In this document: piece after piece, positions 10,864 to 24,305 of the stretch | Layout of the letters: each line of letters opens with the position of its first letter | Numbering within the stretch: the stretch's first letter is position 1 | From: Chiridota heheva | Lineage: Eukaryota; Echinodermata; Holothuroidea; Apodida; Chiridotidae | NCBI GenBank assembly: GCA_020152595.1 | Contig: JAIGNY010000302.1 | Span: 12,501-76,500 of the forward strand | Reading direction: 5' to 3' | DNA: 64,000 bases | Translations under genes and position numbers: made by a program | Notes under the pieces: model-generated | Seen by the model: only the letters and a program-made list of their open reading frames with translations | Told to the model about the DNA's origin: nothing | The model's database searches: none

Positions 10864-11255
10864 AAAGACACATTTAAGTTATCTCCAAATTATCAGCTGT
10901 TTTTCTTCTTCAGTATAGTCTTGTCAGTTTTACAGGTAGTTCATTTACAGATGTTTCCAATTCCATGTGTTGAAAGCTATTACTTTTCTTCTACAATTCT
11001 TAAAGAACATGGAACTAGAGAGTTCCTTATCTTGGCTTACTGTACCTATTCTATTTGTGTCAGAAGCTATCCACATGAAGCCAGAGTGCTTAACCTCTAG
11101 TCATTTCTGTCTTTGACAGCACTTCTGGTGTTGATTCTAGTGTTGACTGCCAACCAACCATACCCTATTTGTTTAGCGCTGTGCACCTTCATGTTAATTT
11201 GGGGGGTTCTCTTTTTCTCTTTCCATCAAGTTACAATTACCTGTAGTCCTCAAAT
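10864..11255. other. Unassigned spacer between minisatellite and LINE
   Basis: No family was recognised. There is an acceptor-like tract TTTCTGTCTTTGACAG ending at 11119, followed by about 40 open codons that end in a stop. No donor or partner exon is evident, so it is not called as an exon. Confidence 0.35.
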
Positions 11256-12798
11256 TCTTTCCCCACTACTTGAAGAGAGGCCATCATCACCTGAATCCCC
11301 AAAACTAACAAAGACACATTGCTCTTACCTCCTGCCTCTGTAAGATCATGGAACGTATGGTCCTCTGCAGACTCTGCTGGTACCTCAAGAGGAACTCCAT
11401 CCTCTCCCCCACTCAAAATGGCTTCAGCAAAAAAACGAAACTGCCTGGACTACGTCTTAAAACTCGACACCTTCATCCATGAAGATTTTATCAGAAATCA
11501 TCATGCCATCTCTATCCAGGCTGGATTATGGCAATTTTTTTTCTCGCTTCTGCCCGTAAATTTTAGTTGAAACACCTGGAGGTCACTGAGAACACTGCCC
11601 TAAGGCTTTGCCTTGGCGCCACTCACACCTTCCTTATCACCAGTCGCCATGTCGAGACCAATAAACTCCGCTTCGACCTCCGATGTACGAAGGCTGGCCT
11701 CTCCTTTGCTCTCCGCATCCTCACCAATCCACGTAACCCTTGCTTCCATTCCATCCGTTCTCCCTCCTTCACCAACCTCTTCAATCTCAACAAATGCATC
11801 CTTTCACCTTTGAATATTCACTCCCCCGCCAAGGTGTACCTTGGTCTTTCCTCAAGCTCTTCACAACTCAGCCTTTTTCCACTCCAAATACTGCCAACTC
11901 AGTAGACATTTTCATGACTACTCCTTCCTCTTCACCGACAACTCCACACGGGGAGGCTCTTCTGCCGCCGCCTGTCCTGGCCTCACCCTCTCCTTAAGGC
12001 TACCCGATGGCACCTCTATCTAATCTGCCAAAGCGAAAGCCATCCTCCTATCCTTAAACTTGATAGAACTCTCTTTCTGCCCCTGTTTCGTCATCTTCTC
12101 TGACTCACAGTACGTCCTCACTGGCATCCTCAACATGCTCTGGCCCAACCCTCTCATTCTCCAAATTCTCAACAAACTCCACACTCTCTCCTTCTTAGGA
12201 AAAAACATTGCCTTTCTTGTTTCTATTCCACACTCGGACCTCATTTTCTCCATTTCCAAGTACATAAAAAAAGAAAAACTGGCAAAACTTCTGGAATCAC
12301 GCAACCGCAGGGAAGACATTGTTGTTACCCGCATCCACCTCAGCCACTCCTCTCTCACTCACTCCCATCTCTTATCCGGCTCCCCTCTCTTAACCGGCTC
12401 CCACCCTCTCTGCCCCACTTGTAACACCGATCTCTCCATCAAGCGTATCTTTGTAACCTGTCCCTTATACCAGAACTCCAGATCTCTTCTCTCCTCACTA
12501 TCCTCAATCTTGGACCTTTTCAAAAACAATTCTTCCTCAAACATCATCAACTTCCTCCGCAACAGCGACCTCTTCCACTACATTTAACTTCTCCCTTCAC
12601 CCCCTTTCTACACCTAACCTTACTTGCCTCCTTATTTTTTTCTTCCCCATTTTCTGTTTTTCCCCTTTTTTCCCTTACAAACCTTCCTTTCCTCACTATC
12701 CTAAATCTTACACCATAATTGATTAACACCCGCTTGACACATTTGACTCTGACTGTCGCGGTGTCATTAGACATTAAGAAACCAAACCAAACCATCAA
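11256..12798 (+). mobile_element. Broken RT-RNase H LINE, related to the 44.3-kb copy
   Basis: A plus-strand reading gives DIALTSCLCKIMERMV and NSILSPTQNGFSK (RT). A large internal deletion removes the YxDD core. The thumb/connector follows (HLEVTENTALRLCLGATHT), then RNase H remnants (LFTDNSTRGGSSAAA; FVIFSDSQYVLTGILNML) and the C-terminal HPLCPTCNTDLSIKRIFVTC with its Cys motif. The 3' end (12745-12798) has the GTCGCGGTGTCATTAGAC segment and an AAACC-rich tail. It parallels the 3' ends at 36.1 and 47.7 kb. Frameshifts near 11340 and 11690 kill it. Confidence 0.85.
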
Positions 12799-14796
12799 GT
12801 TGCCATGTGAGAGCAGTGTTACCTAAATTCTTTGGTCTTTCTTGAGAATGTGCCCAATCCAGTTCTATCTCCTTTTTCTCACTTCAGTATTTGTGTTAGT
12901 GCATCCAAGATTTTTTTGGCCACCTTATGATGACAATTCTTAGTCAGCTATTTTGGAAGACATTTGATGTCTTTTCCTCAGTTTTGTTGTAACACTGGGA
13001 CTTAAAAATACAATTACTGAAGCTCAATACATTTTTATTTTCTTAATTGTTTTAGCTATACTTGTCCTGTATGCAAATCCATGTCAAAGTTTAAAATGTT
13101 GTAAAATGAAAACTAAAGAAGTTACCATTCCCAGTTTGACTGGGATCTAGTTTTGAGATACATATATGTACAGTATTACAGGCTTCTACCAGGCTTTTTA
13201 ATTATGGACATAACCTTGCGAAAAGTGATCTTTTAAATTTCTATGAATATAATGGTATTCAAATTTCAAGCTCACACATTCCTTGCACCATTAAGAATTG
13301 TCCTTGGACTGTTATGAATGTCCATTTCTGGATTCCTCACCTCAGAAAATTTCTCAGTATCAAATTTTAACAGAATAAGAGGAAAATACAAGAGCAAATT
13401 TAAAGAAAAAATTAACTGATTTCCAGTCTTCACAAAGACTTATGTATGGGTGCATGTACATGTATGATGTTGTTTTGTTGAGGTTTGTAACGAAATATTT
13501 TGGCTTCCAAAGAATGGAATATTAGTCTGATTTAAGTTAGTTTCTGGGCATTTCCATCAGTTATATTGTAGTAACTTTAATCTGTGTAATGAATTAAATT
13601 TTTAAAGAGAAATTCACTCTATTAGGTTTGGATTAATTTATGGTTGCCTGGCGGGCATACATGTATCAACTTGTAAATCAACTAGCCCAGACATAAATAT
13701 TAGTTGGTTCTGGGCTGGCATTTTGTCGAACATTGCCATAGCAACAACACCATAGATGGTTTTTTTTAATATATAGTTGGGTACAGTATCTCCATTCCCC
13801 CTTCCCCCCTCCCCCTTCCCCCACCCCCACCAGCCTGACTCTTGGACCTGCTTTTGTATGTCAAAGATGAAATGTTGTTATCCTAATTGTTTTCCCTAAT
13901 GTCTTTTCCTGTAATGCTTTTCATAATCTTTTACCATAAATGACTATTCTCTATACATACCCATCCCCCCTTCCCCCTCTTGGTGGTTAAATTTAAGACC
14001 TGCTAAACCTCATATGTTCTTCTGGTGTTGTGGTGTGGTGTTGTGGGGCCCTCAGGGCCATGTCCCTTCCCCTTCCCCCCCCCCAATAATTTTATTGGGT
14101 GGCTTAGTACCATTTTGGCCTCCCCCAATAGATAAAGGTTATTTTGTAGAGTAGGATACATGGCACCATTTCGCCTGCTAAGCTGCTTTACTTTATCTTA
14201 GTACCTTTATATTCTCTTGGTACCTTTCTATGTACTTATGGTTATCATGTCTTTATATCATGCACCTTTGCCTTGTGATTCTATTACCGTTACAAGTTAT
14301 GATATACATGTACATTATCTATTGCATCAACGCATTGTATGCCAAAGCTAACTCGCCTGCTTGGTATACATTACTTATTGCATTCATTAGGTCCCGTGCT
14401 TTGGCCGCGGCATTACTGCCTACGGTAAAGCCAATGCATATTGTGTACCTAATTATTCACGGGGTATCTTCTGCCCAGCTCATGAGCATCACCTGCCTTG
14501 CCGACCACTCGGGTAGTCTTGTCTGCTTAGTTACTTATTCGGTCAATCGACCAACCAGCAACACATTCCAAACTTACTTGGATTGTTGGTATATCCTACT
14601 CCTAACACTAGTGCTGGCATATCCAACTACTTAACCTTCTCCGGTAATTTAGGTATACCAACATGGGCCCCATTGTATTTATTTACTATTACATCTTTAT
14701 TGTATTGTAGCATATTCTTATACTAGCACACACGCTCTGCCTATTTACTTAGTTACGCGTGTATTCATAGGGATCCTCTTATGTTTTCATCTACAG
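12799..14796. other. Unassigned region with pyrimidine tracts
   Basis: No gene was recognised. There are three C-rich pyrimidine tracts (13795-13835, 13965-13980, 14063-14090), able in principle to form triplex or i-motif structures. A 134-codon frame at 14230-14634 is rich in Leu/Ile/Tyr and lacks any known domain. I do not accept it as a gene. Confidence 0.4.
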
Positions 14797-14858
14797 GACC
14801 CCCAGGGTGACAGCAGCTTCCAGGCCACACCACGTTATCCCAACCGGTGGACTATAAG
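14797..14858 (+). CDS. Candidate internal exon (62 nt), gene unknown
   Basis: A pyrimidine tract ending TTTTCATCTACAG precedes the segment, and AAG|GTCAGT follows, both good splice signals. Only one of three frames is open. It encodes DPQGDSSFQATPRYPNRWTI plus two bases, so the intron phases are 0 at the start and 2 at the end. The 27-bp array starts about ten bases downstream, so the macrosatellite would lie in the following intron. Not recognised as a known domain. The GC and codon character is more gene-like than the surroundings. It could be a chance match. Confidence 0.4.
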
Positions 14859-14867
14859 GTCAGTCCC

Positions 14868-15200
14868 CACAACTTAAGTAAGCAGCATACTTATGATAAC
14901 TAAAGTAAGCATAATACATATGGTAACTTAAGTAAGCAGCATACGTATGGTAACTTAAGTAAGCAGCATAAGTAAGTAAGCATAATACATACGGTAACTT
15001 AAGTGAGCATAATAATTACAGTAACTTAAGTAAGCAGCTTATGTATGGTAACTTGAGTAAGCAGCATACGTATGGGAACTTAAGTAAGCAGCATACGTAC
15101 GGTAACTTAAGTAAGCATAATTTGGAAGCAGCATACATACTGTAACTAAAGTAAGCAGCATATGTAGGTTGACTTAAGTAAACAGCATACGTAGGGTAAT
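14868..15200 (+). repeat. 27-bp satellite array A0 (start of the macrosatellite)
   Basis: About 12 units of a 27-bp repeat containing ACTTAAGT or ACTAAAGT, then AAGCAGCAT, then ACGTACGGTA. Several units are shortened to AAGCATAATAC. The sequence switches at about 15201 into the leader block of the first foldback core. Confidence 0.9.
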
Positions 15201-16975
15201 CATATATTTTGAAATTTTTGGTGTATAGATTGTGTACCTTGAGGTGTTCAATCAATGTTTTATCCTTGATGAGAATTTATTTTATTAAGCTAAGTTACAT
15301 TGTTATGATTGTTTATGAGTTGAAGTTGTATTTTAGTTATATAAATTGGTGTTATAGTCGTAGTTCCAGATTTACCAAATCATAGTTACGGAAGTTTCTT
15401 GAGTTATTTACGTCACAAATGTATGTCTAAGAATTAATGACGTTAGGCTTTGGATATTTATTCTTTGTTTGCATAATTTTCACATGTCTGACTCATGTAC
15501 ATCAGTTGTTAGACTTCATCTACATACATTTACATATTTAGATACTTTAGTCCAATAGGTAAAGCAGGGTTAATCATGAGACCTTTGACATCCAATTACC
15601 TTGAAGTGTGACCATTAGTTTGATTTACATGCTATGGTACTTTCCTCCAATCAGATGGTTAGATCTGATCAGGTGGTCAGGTCTATCCACTCAGGATAGT
15701 TGTTTACTTGGAAGTGCATATGATCTATCCACTTTGAATAAGTCTCATCCATGTGGTTGTTCTGTAAAGTGTGTGTTGTGGTTTCTTTTACTTATTACTT
15801 ATCATCTGTTGTATTTTCCTTTCAAAGAACTGTCAATCATTTGTAAAAACCATTTGAACTTAAAGCATGTTGAGGATTTAATAAACTTGCGACCAGAAAT
15901 TAAAGAATCTTTCTATTGATGTTTTATTTTATCCGCTGAGTGCAGTTTGTGTTGCCTTTGTTATACAATTAAGCCTAGTGTTATCAACCGTAAGATTAGG
16001 ACTACTTACATCAGTGGCAGTGATGGGATAGTCAAAATCTTACAGTTTATTAAATCCTCAAGATGCTTGAAGTTCCAATGGTTTTTACAAATGATTGACA
16101 GTTCTTTGAAAGGAAAATACAACAGATGATAAGTAATGAGTAAGAGAAACCACAACACACACTTCACAGAACAACCACACGGATGAGACTGACTCAAAGT
16201 GGATAGATCATATGCACTTCCTAGTAAACAACTATCCTGATTGGATAGACCTGACCACCTAATCAGATCTAACCATCTGATTGAAGGAAAGTATTCTACT
16301 ATGTAAATCAAACTAATGGTGACACTTCAAGGTGATTGGATGTCAAAGATTAACCCTGCTTTACCTATTGCACATAAGTATCTAAATAGGTAAAATTAGG
16401 ACTATCTTACATCAGTGGCAGTGATGGGATAGTCAAAATCTTACGGTTTATAATGCTAGGCTTAATTATATAAAAAAGTCCACACAAACTGCACTCAGTG
16501 GATAAAATGAAGCATCAGAGAGAGAATCTTCAATTTCTGGTCGTAAGTTTATTAAATCCTCAAGATGCTTTAAGTTCCAATTGTTTTTACAAATGATTGA
16601 CAGTTCTTTGAAAGGAAAATACAACAGATGATAAGTAATAAGTAAGAGAAACCACAACACACACTTCATAGAACAACCACACGGATGAGACTTGACTCAA
16701 AGTGGATGGATCATATGCACTTCCAAGTAAACAACTAGCCTGATTGGATAGACCTGACCACCTGATCAGATCTAAGCATCTGATTGGAGGAAAGTACCAT
16801 ACTATGTAAATCAAACTAATGGTGACACTTCAAGGTGATTGGATGTCAAAGATCCCATGATTAACCCTGCTTTACCTATTGCACATAAGTATTTAAATAG
16901 GTAAATGTATGTAGATGAAGTCTAACAACTGATGTACATGTGACATACATGTAAAAATTATGCAAACAAAGAATA
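15201..16975. repeat. Macrosatellite core unit 1: leader, one left arm, two right arms
   Basis: A truncated leader (15201-15460) is followed by a left arm (15461-~16003) and a ~21-nt loop (TTACATCAGTGGCAGTGATG plus G). A right arm missing about 100 bp follows (~16028-16386), then a second loop-like segment (16397-16427) and a second, fuller right arm (16430-16975). It differs from units 2-6 in having two right arms and in carrying the loop in the opposite orientation. The arms contain CCAATCAG boxes and an AATAAA; see unit 6 for the LTR reading. Confidence 0.85.
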
Positions 16976-16984
16976 GATTAGGAA

Positions 16985-18391
16985 TATCTTACAGTAGCTT
17001 AAGTAAGCATCATATGTACGGTAATTTCAGTAACCGGCATTTGTACGGTAACTAAAGTAGGGAGCATACGTATGGTAACTTAAGTAAGCAGCATCGACTG
17101 GTAACAAGTAAGCAGCATACGTACGGTAACTAAAGTAAGCAGCATACGTACGGTAACTAAAGTAAGCAGCATACTACGGTAACTGAAGTAAGCAGCATAC
17201 GTACGGTAACATGAGCAGTTTACGTACGGTAACTAAAGTAAGCAGCATACGTACGGTAACATGAGCAGCATATGTACGGTTACTTAAGTAAGCAGCATAT
17301 GTACAGTAACTTCAGTAACCAGCATTCGTACGGTAACTAAAGTAAGCAGCATACGTACGGTAACTTAAGTAGGCAGCATACGTACAGTAACTAAAGTGAG
17401 CAGCATACGCACAATAACTAAAGTAAGCGGCATACGCACGTATTGTAGGTAAAAAAAGTAAGTAGTATACATACTGTACGTACGGTAACTTAAGTCAGCA
17501 TCATACGTACAGTAATTTGAGTAAGCATCATATGTACGGTAACTAAAGTAAGCAGCATACATACGGTAATTAAAGTAAGCAGCATACGTACGGTAACTAA
17601 AGTAAGCAGCATACGTACGGTAACTTAAGTAAGCAGCATACATACGGTACTTTAAGGAAGCAGAATAAGTACGGTAACTTAAGTGAGCAGCATATGTGTG
17701 GTAAGTGAAGTAAGCCGCCTACTGACGGTAACTTAAGTAAGCAGCATACCTACGGTAACTTAAATAAGCAGAATACGTACGGTAACTTAAGTAAGCAGCA
17801 TACGTATGGGAACTAAAGTAAGCATAATACATACCTTAAGTTAAGTAAGCAGCATACGTTCTCTAAATTAAGTAAGCAGTATACCTACGGTAACTTAAAT
17901 AAACAGCATTTGTACGAAAACTTAAGTAAGCAGCATACGTAGGGTAACTTAAGTAAGCAACATACTTATGGTAACTAAAGTAAGCATAATACATACAGTA
18001 ACTTAAGTAAGCAGCATATGTACGGTAACTTAAGTAAGCAGCATACGTGCGGTAACTTAAGTTAGCAGCATACGTACGGTAACTAAAGTAAGCAGCATAC
18101 GTACGGTAAGAAAAGTAAGCAGCATACGTACGGTCACTAAAGTAAGCAGCAAACGTATGGTAACTCAAGTAAGCAGCGTACGTACGGTAACTAAAGTAAG
18201 CAGCGTACGTACAGTAACTTAAGTAAGCAGCATACGTACGGTAACTTCAGTAAGCAGCATACGTACGGTAACTTAAGTAAGCATATTTCGGAAGCAGCAT
18301 ACATACTGTAACTAAAGTAAGCGGCATATGTAGGTTGACTTAAGTAAACAGCATACATAGGGTAGCTTAAGTATGTAGCCTACGCACAGTA
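16985..18391 (+). repeat. 27-bp satellite array A1
   Basis: About 51 units of the 27-bp repeat in the same orientation as A0. Two main variants alternate, ACTTAAGT and ACTAAAGT. On the minus strand the unit reads as nine codons (RTYAAYLSY or RTYAAYFSY), which explains open frames such as 18168-17863. Some units are damaged (for example GTAACATGAGCAG near 17210). The last units diverge (ATGTAGCCTACGCACAG) where the array meets the next leader. Confidence 0.93.
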
Positions 18392-19821
18392 ATGTAAGAA
18401 TCTTGAATGTAAGAGTCTTTGATTTTGATGTTTTCCGAATGGATATTTATAAATCATATATTTTGAAATTTGTGGTGTATGGATCGAATACCTTGAGGTG
18501 TTCAATCAATGTTTTATTTTTGATGAGGATTTATTTTATTAAGCTGAGTTACATTGTTATGATTGTTTATGAGTTGAAGTTGTGTTTTAGTTATATAAGT
18601 TGGTGTTATAGTCGTAGTTCCAGATTTACCAAATCATAGTTACGGAAGTTTCTTGAGTTATTTACGTCACGAATGTATGTCTAAGAATTGATGACGTTAG
18701 GCTTTGGGTATTCATTCTTTGTTTGCATAATTTTCACATGTCTGACTCATGTACATCAGTTGTTAAGACTTCATCTACATACATTTACATATTTAGATAC
18801 TTTAGTCCAATAGGTAAGGCAGGGTTAATCATGGGACCTTTGACATCCAATCACCTTGAAGTGTGACCATTAGTTTGATTTACATACTATGGTACTTTCC
18901 TCCAATCAGATGGTTAGATCTGATAAGGTGTTTAGGTCTATCCAATTAGGTTAGTTGTTTACTTGGAAGTGCGTATGATCTATCCACTTTGAGTCAGTCT
19001 CATCCGTGTGGTTGTTCTGTGAAGTGTGTGTTGTGGTTTCTCTTATTTATTACATATCATCTGTTGTATTTTCTTTTCAAAGAAGTGTCAATCATTTGTA
19101 AAAACCATTGGAACTTAAAGCATGTTGAGAATTTAATTAACTTACGACCAGAAATTAAAGAATCTTTCTCTGATGTTTCATTTTATCCACTGAGTGCAGT
19201 TTGTGTTGACTTTGTTATATAATTAAGCCTAGTATTACAAACTGTAAAATTTTGACTATCCCATCACTGCCACTGATGTAAGATAGTCCTAATCTTATGG
19301 TTAATAACACTAGGCTTAATTGTATAACAAAGGCAACACAAACTGCACTCAGCGGATCAAATGAAACATCAATAGAAAGATTTTTCAATTTCTGGTCGTA
19401 AGTTTATTAAATCCTAAACATGCTTTAAGTTCCAATGTTTTTACAAATGATTGACAGTTCTTTAAAGGAAAATACAACAGATGATAAGTAATAAGTAAGA
19501 GAAACCACAACACACACTTCACAGAACAACCACACGGATGAGACTGACTCAAAGTGGATGGATCATATGCACTTCCAAGTAAACAACTAGCCTGATTGAT
19601 AGACCTGACCACCTGATCAGATCTAACCATCTGATTGGAGAAAGTGCCATACTATGTAAATCAAACTAATGGTGACACTTCAAGGTGATTGATGTCAAAG
19701 ATCCCATGATTAACCCTGCTTTACCTATTGACAAAAGTATTTAAATAGGTAAATGTATGTAGATGAAGTCTAACAACTGATGTACATGTGACATACATGT
19801 AAAAATTATGCAAACAAAGAA
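18392..19821. repeat. Macrosatellite core unit 2: leader plus foldback
   Basis: Leader 18392-18714, left arm 18715-19260, 21-nt loop 19261-19281, right arm 19282-19821. The arms are long near-perfect inverted repeats. A 78-codon frame in the leader (18403-18639) and a 77-codon frame in the arm (18989-19222) recur in other units, but both start at TTG rather than ATG and are interrupted in some copies. I do not treat them as genes. Confidence 0.92.
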
Positions 19822-19834
19822 TAGATTAGGAATA

Positions 19835-21307
19835 TCTTACAGTAGCTTAAGTAAGCATCATATGTACGGTAATTTCAGTAACCGGCATTTGTACGGTAAC
19901 TAAAGTAGGAGCATACGATGGTAACTAAGTAAGCAGCATACGTACGGTAACTTAAGTAAGCAGCATACCATTAACTGACGTAACTAAAGTAAGCAGCATA
20001 CGTACGGTAACTAAAGTAAGCAGCATACTACGGTAACTAAAGTAAGCAGCATACGTACGGTAACATGAGCAGCTTACGTACGGTAACTAAAGTAAGCAGC
20101 ATACGTACGGTAACATGAGCAGCATATGTACAGTTACTTAAGTAAGCAGCATATGTACAGTAACTTCAGTAACCAGCATATGTACAGTAACTAAAGTAAG
20201 CAGCATACGTACGGTAACTTAAGTAGGCAGCATACGTACAGTAACTAAAGTGAGCAGCATACGCACAATGACTAAAGTAAGCGGCATACGCACGTATTGT
20301 AGGTAAAAAAAGTAAGTAGTATACATACTGCACGTACGGTAACTTAAGTCAGCATCATACGTACAGTAATTTGAGTAAGCATCATATGTACGGTAACTAA
20401 AGTACGCAGCATACGTACGGTAATTAAAGTAAGCAGCATACGTACGGTAATTAAAGTAAGCAGCATACGTACGGTAACTAAAGTAAGCAGCATACATTGC
20501 AACTAAATTAAGTAAGCAGCACTTTAAGTAAGCAGAATAAGCACGGTAACTAAAGTAAGCAGCAGCATGTGTGGTGTGGTAACTTAAGTAAGCCGCCTAC
20601 TGACGGTAACTTAAGTAAGCAGCATACCTACAGTAACTTAAATAAGCAGAATACGTACGGTAACTTAAGTAAGCAGCATACGTATGGGAACTAAAGTAAG
20701 CATAATACATACCTTAAGTTAAGTAAGCAGCATACGTACGTTAAATTAAGTAAGCAGTATACCTATGGTAACTTAAATAAACAGCATTTGTACGAAAACT
20801 TAAGTAAGCAGCATACGTAGGGTAACTTAAGTAAGCAACATACTTATGGTAACTAAAGTAAGCATAATACATACAGTAACTTAAGTAAGCAGCATATGTA
20901 CGGTAACTTAAGTAAGCAGCATACGTGCGGTAACTTAAGTTAGCAGCATACGTACGGTAACTAAAGTAAGCAGCATACGTACGGTAAGAAAAGTAAGCAG
21001 CATACGTACGGTCACTAAAGTAAGCAGCAAACGTATGGTAACTCAAGTAAGCAGCATCGACGTAACTTTAAACAGTAACTAAAGTAAGCAAGCGTAACTA
21101 AAGTAATACATAATACAACTTAACAGTACAGTAACTTAAGTAAGCAGCATACGTACGGTAACTTCAATAAGCAGCATACGTACGGTAACTTAAGTAAGCA
21201 TATTTCGGAAGCAGCATACATACTGTAACTAAAGTAAGCGGCATATGTAGGTTGACTTAAGTAAACAGCATACATAGGGTAGCTTAAGTATGTAGCCTAC
21301 GCACAGT
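19835..21307 (+). repeat. 27-bp satellite array A2
   Basis: About 54 units, very similar in unit order to array A1. Landmarks such as the shifted unit with CACGTATTGTAGGTAAAAAA and the CAGTATACCTA unit recur in both. The whole array was therefore duplicated together with the core, as a higher-order repeat. Small deletions occur near 19970, 20490 and 21060-21115. Confidence 0.93.
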
Positions 21308-22739
21308 AATGTAAGAATCTTCAATGTAAGGGTCTTTGATTTTGATGTTTTCCGAATGGATATTTATAAATCATATATTTTGAAATTTGTGGTGTATGGA
21401 TCGAATACCTTGAGGTGTTCAATCAATGTTTTATTTTTGATGAGGATTTATTTTATTAAGCTGAGTTACATTGTTATGATTGTTTATGTGTTGAAGTTGT
21501 GTTTTAGTTATATAAGTTGGTGTTTTAGTCGTAGTTCCAGATTTACCAAATCATAGTTACGGAAGTTTCTTGAGTTATTTACGTCACGAATGTATGTCTA
21601 AGAATTGATGACGTTAGGCTTTGGGTATTCATTCTTTGTTTGCATAATTTTCACATGTCTGACTCATGTACATCAGTTGTTAAGACTTCATCTACATACA
21701 TTTACATATTTAGATACTTTAGTCCAATAGGTAAGGCAGGGTTAATCATGGGACCTTTGACATCCAATCACCTTGAAGTGTGACCATTAGTTTGATTTAC
21801 ATGCTATGGTACTTTCCTCCAATCAGATGGTTAGATCTGATAAGGTGTTTAGGTCTATCCAATTAGGTTAGTTGTTTACTTGGAAGTGCGTATGATCTAT
21901 CCACTTTGAGTCTCATCCGTGTGGTTGTTCTGTGAAGTGTGTGTTGTGGTTTCTCTTATTTATTACATATCATCTGTTGTATTTTGTTTTCAAAGAAGTG
22001 TCAATCATTTGTAAACAGCATTGGAACTTAAAGCATGTTGAGAATTTAATAAACTTACGACCAGAAATTAAAGAATCTTTCTCTGATGTTTCATTTTATC
22101 CACTGAGTGCAGTTTGTGTTGACTTTGTTATATAATTAAGCCTAGTATTACAAACCGTAAAATTTTGACTATCCCATCACTGCCACTGATGTAAGATAGT
22201 CCTAATCTTATGGTTAATAACACTAGGCTTAATTGTATAACAAAGGCAACACAAACTGCACTCAGCGGATCAAATGAAACATCAATAGAAAGATTTTTCA
22301 ATTTCTGGTCGTAAGTTTATTAAATCCTAAACATGCTTTAAGTTCCAATGCTTTTTACAAATGATTGACAGTTCTTTAAAAGGAAAATACAACAGATGAT
22401 AAGTAATAAGTAAGAGAAACCACAACACACACTTCACAGAACAACCACACGGATGAGACTGACTCAAAGTGGATGGATCATATGCACTTCCAAGTAAACA
22501 ACTAGCCTGATTGGATAGACCTGACCACCTGATCAGATCTAACCAGCTGATTGGAGAGAGTGCCATACTATGTAAATCAAACTAATGGTGACACTTCAAG
22601 GTGATTGGATGTCAAAGATCCCATGATTACCCCTGCTTTACCTATTGGACAAAAGTATTTAAATAGGTAAATGTATGTAGATGAAGTCTAACAACTGATG
22701 TACATGTGACATACATGTAAAAATTATGCAAACAAAGAA
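21308..22739. repeat. Macrosatellite core unit 3: leader plus foldback
   Basis: Leader 21308-21631, left arm 21632-22173, loop 22174-22194 in the same orientation as unit 2, right arm 22195-22739. It is 2,916 bp downstream of unit 2. Differences from unit 2 are scattered single bases and small indels. The leader's TTG-initiated frame is cut by a stop here, against coding function. Confidence 0.92.
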
Positions 22740-22754
22740 TAGATTAGGAATATC

Positions 22755-24305
22755 TTACAGTAGCTTAAGTAAGCATCATATGTACGGTAATTTCAGTAAC
22801 CGGCATTTGTACGGTAACTAAAGTAGGGAGCATACGTATGGTAACTTAAGTAAGCAGCATACGTACGGTAACTTAAGTAAGCAGCATACGTACGGTAACT
22901 AAAGTAAGCAGCATACGTACGGTAACTAAAGTAAGCAGCATACTACGGTAACTAAAGTAAAGCAGCAACGTGATGGTAACTAAATGAGCAGCAGTTTATG
23001 AGCAGTACGACGGTAACTAAAGTAAGCAGCAAACGTACAGTAACATTAGCAGCATATGTACGGTAACTTAAGTAAGCAGCATATGTACAGTAACTTCAGT
23101 AACCAGCATTCGTACGGTAACTAAAGTAAGCAGCATACGTACGGTAACTTAAGTAGGCAGCATACGTACAGTAACTAAAGTGAGCAGCATACGCACAATG
23201 ACTAAAGTAAGCGGCATACGCACGTATTGTAGGTAAAAAAAGTAAGTAGTATACATACTGTACGTACGGTAACTTAAGTCAGCATCATACGTACAGTAAT
23301 TTGAGTAAGCATCATATGTACGGTAACTTGAGTAAGCAGCATTCGTACGGTAACTAAAGTAAACAGCATACCTACGGTAATAAGTAAGCAGCTTACGTAC
23401 GGTAACTAAAGTAAGCAGCATACGTACGCTAAATTAAGTAAGCAGCATACGTACGGTACTTTAAGTAAGCAGAATACGTACGGTAACTTAAGTAAGCAGC
23501 ATACGTACGGTAACTCAAGTAAGCAGCCTACTGACGGTAACTTAAGTAAGCAGCATACTTCGGAAACTTGAGTAAGCAGAATACGTACAGTAACTTAAGT
23601 AAGCAGCATATGTAGGGTAACTTAAGTAAGCAACATACGTATGGTAACTAAAGTAAGCATAATACATACCTTAAGTTAAGTAAGCATAGCATAACGTTCT
23701 CTAAATTAAGTAAGCAGTATACCCATGGTAACTTAAATAAACAGCATTTGCATACGTAACTTCAGTAAAAACTTAAGTAAGCAGCAAACGTAAGGGTAAC
23801 TTAAGTAAGCAACATACTTATGGTAACTAAAGTAAGCATAATACATACAGTAACTTAAGTAAGCAGCATATGTAACTAAAGTAAACGGTAACTTAAGTAA
23901 GCAGCATACGTAAGCGGTAACTTAAGTTAGCAGCATACGTCTGGTAACTAAAGTAAGCAGCATACATCAGTAAGAAAAGTAAAGCAGCATACGTCACGGT
24001 CACTAAAGTAAGCAGCAACGTATGGTAACTCAAGTAAGCAGCATACGACGTAACTAAACGTACAGTAACTTAAGTAAGCATAAAATGTAACTTAAATAAG
24101 AATAATACAGTAACTTAAGTAAGCAGTACAGTAACTTAAGTGCAGCATACGTCACGGTAACTTCAGTAAGCAGCATACGACGGTAACTTAAGTAAGCATA
24201 TTTTGGAAGCAGCATACATACTGTAGCTAAAGTAAGCAGCATATGTAGGTTGACCTAAGTAAACAGCATACGTAGGGTAGCTTAAGTATGTAGCCTACGC
24301 ACAGT
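22755..24305 (+). repeat. 27-bp satellite array A3
   Basis: About 55 units, same landmarks as A1 and A2 (GTATTGTAGGTAAAAAAAGT near 23225). Many monomers from about 23690 onward are irregular, with small insertions and deletions and inserted AAGTAAAC pieces. Confidence 0.92.

Noticed and set aside
9874..11100. 408-codon frame with SRLAHGR repeats as a repeat protein gene
   Set aside because: It begins in the antisense of a LINE endonuclease, runs through a 21-bp array that is open in several frames, and ends in non-coding sequence. Openness follows from a period divisible by three.
11104..11230. Exon after the TTTCTGTCTTTGACAG acceptor
   Set aside because: No donor site or compatible partner exon, and it merges into LINE-derived sequence.
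14230..14634. 134-codon hydrophobic frame as a membrane protein
   Set aside because: Composition reflects AT-rich pyrimidine sequence. No domain, splice or start context supports it.
18403..18639. 78-codon frame recurring in leader blocks
   Set aside because: TTG start, interrupted by a stop in unit 3, and no recognisable domain. Recurrence is explained by tandem duplication.
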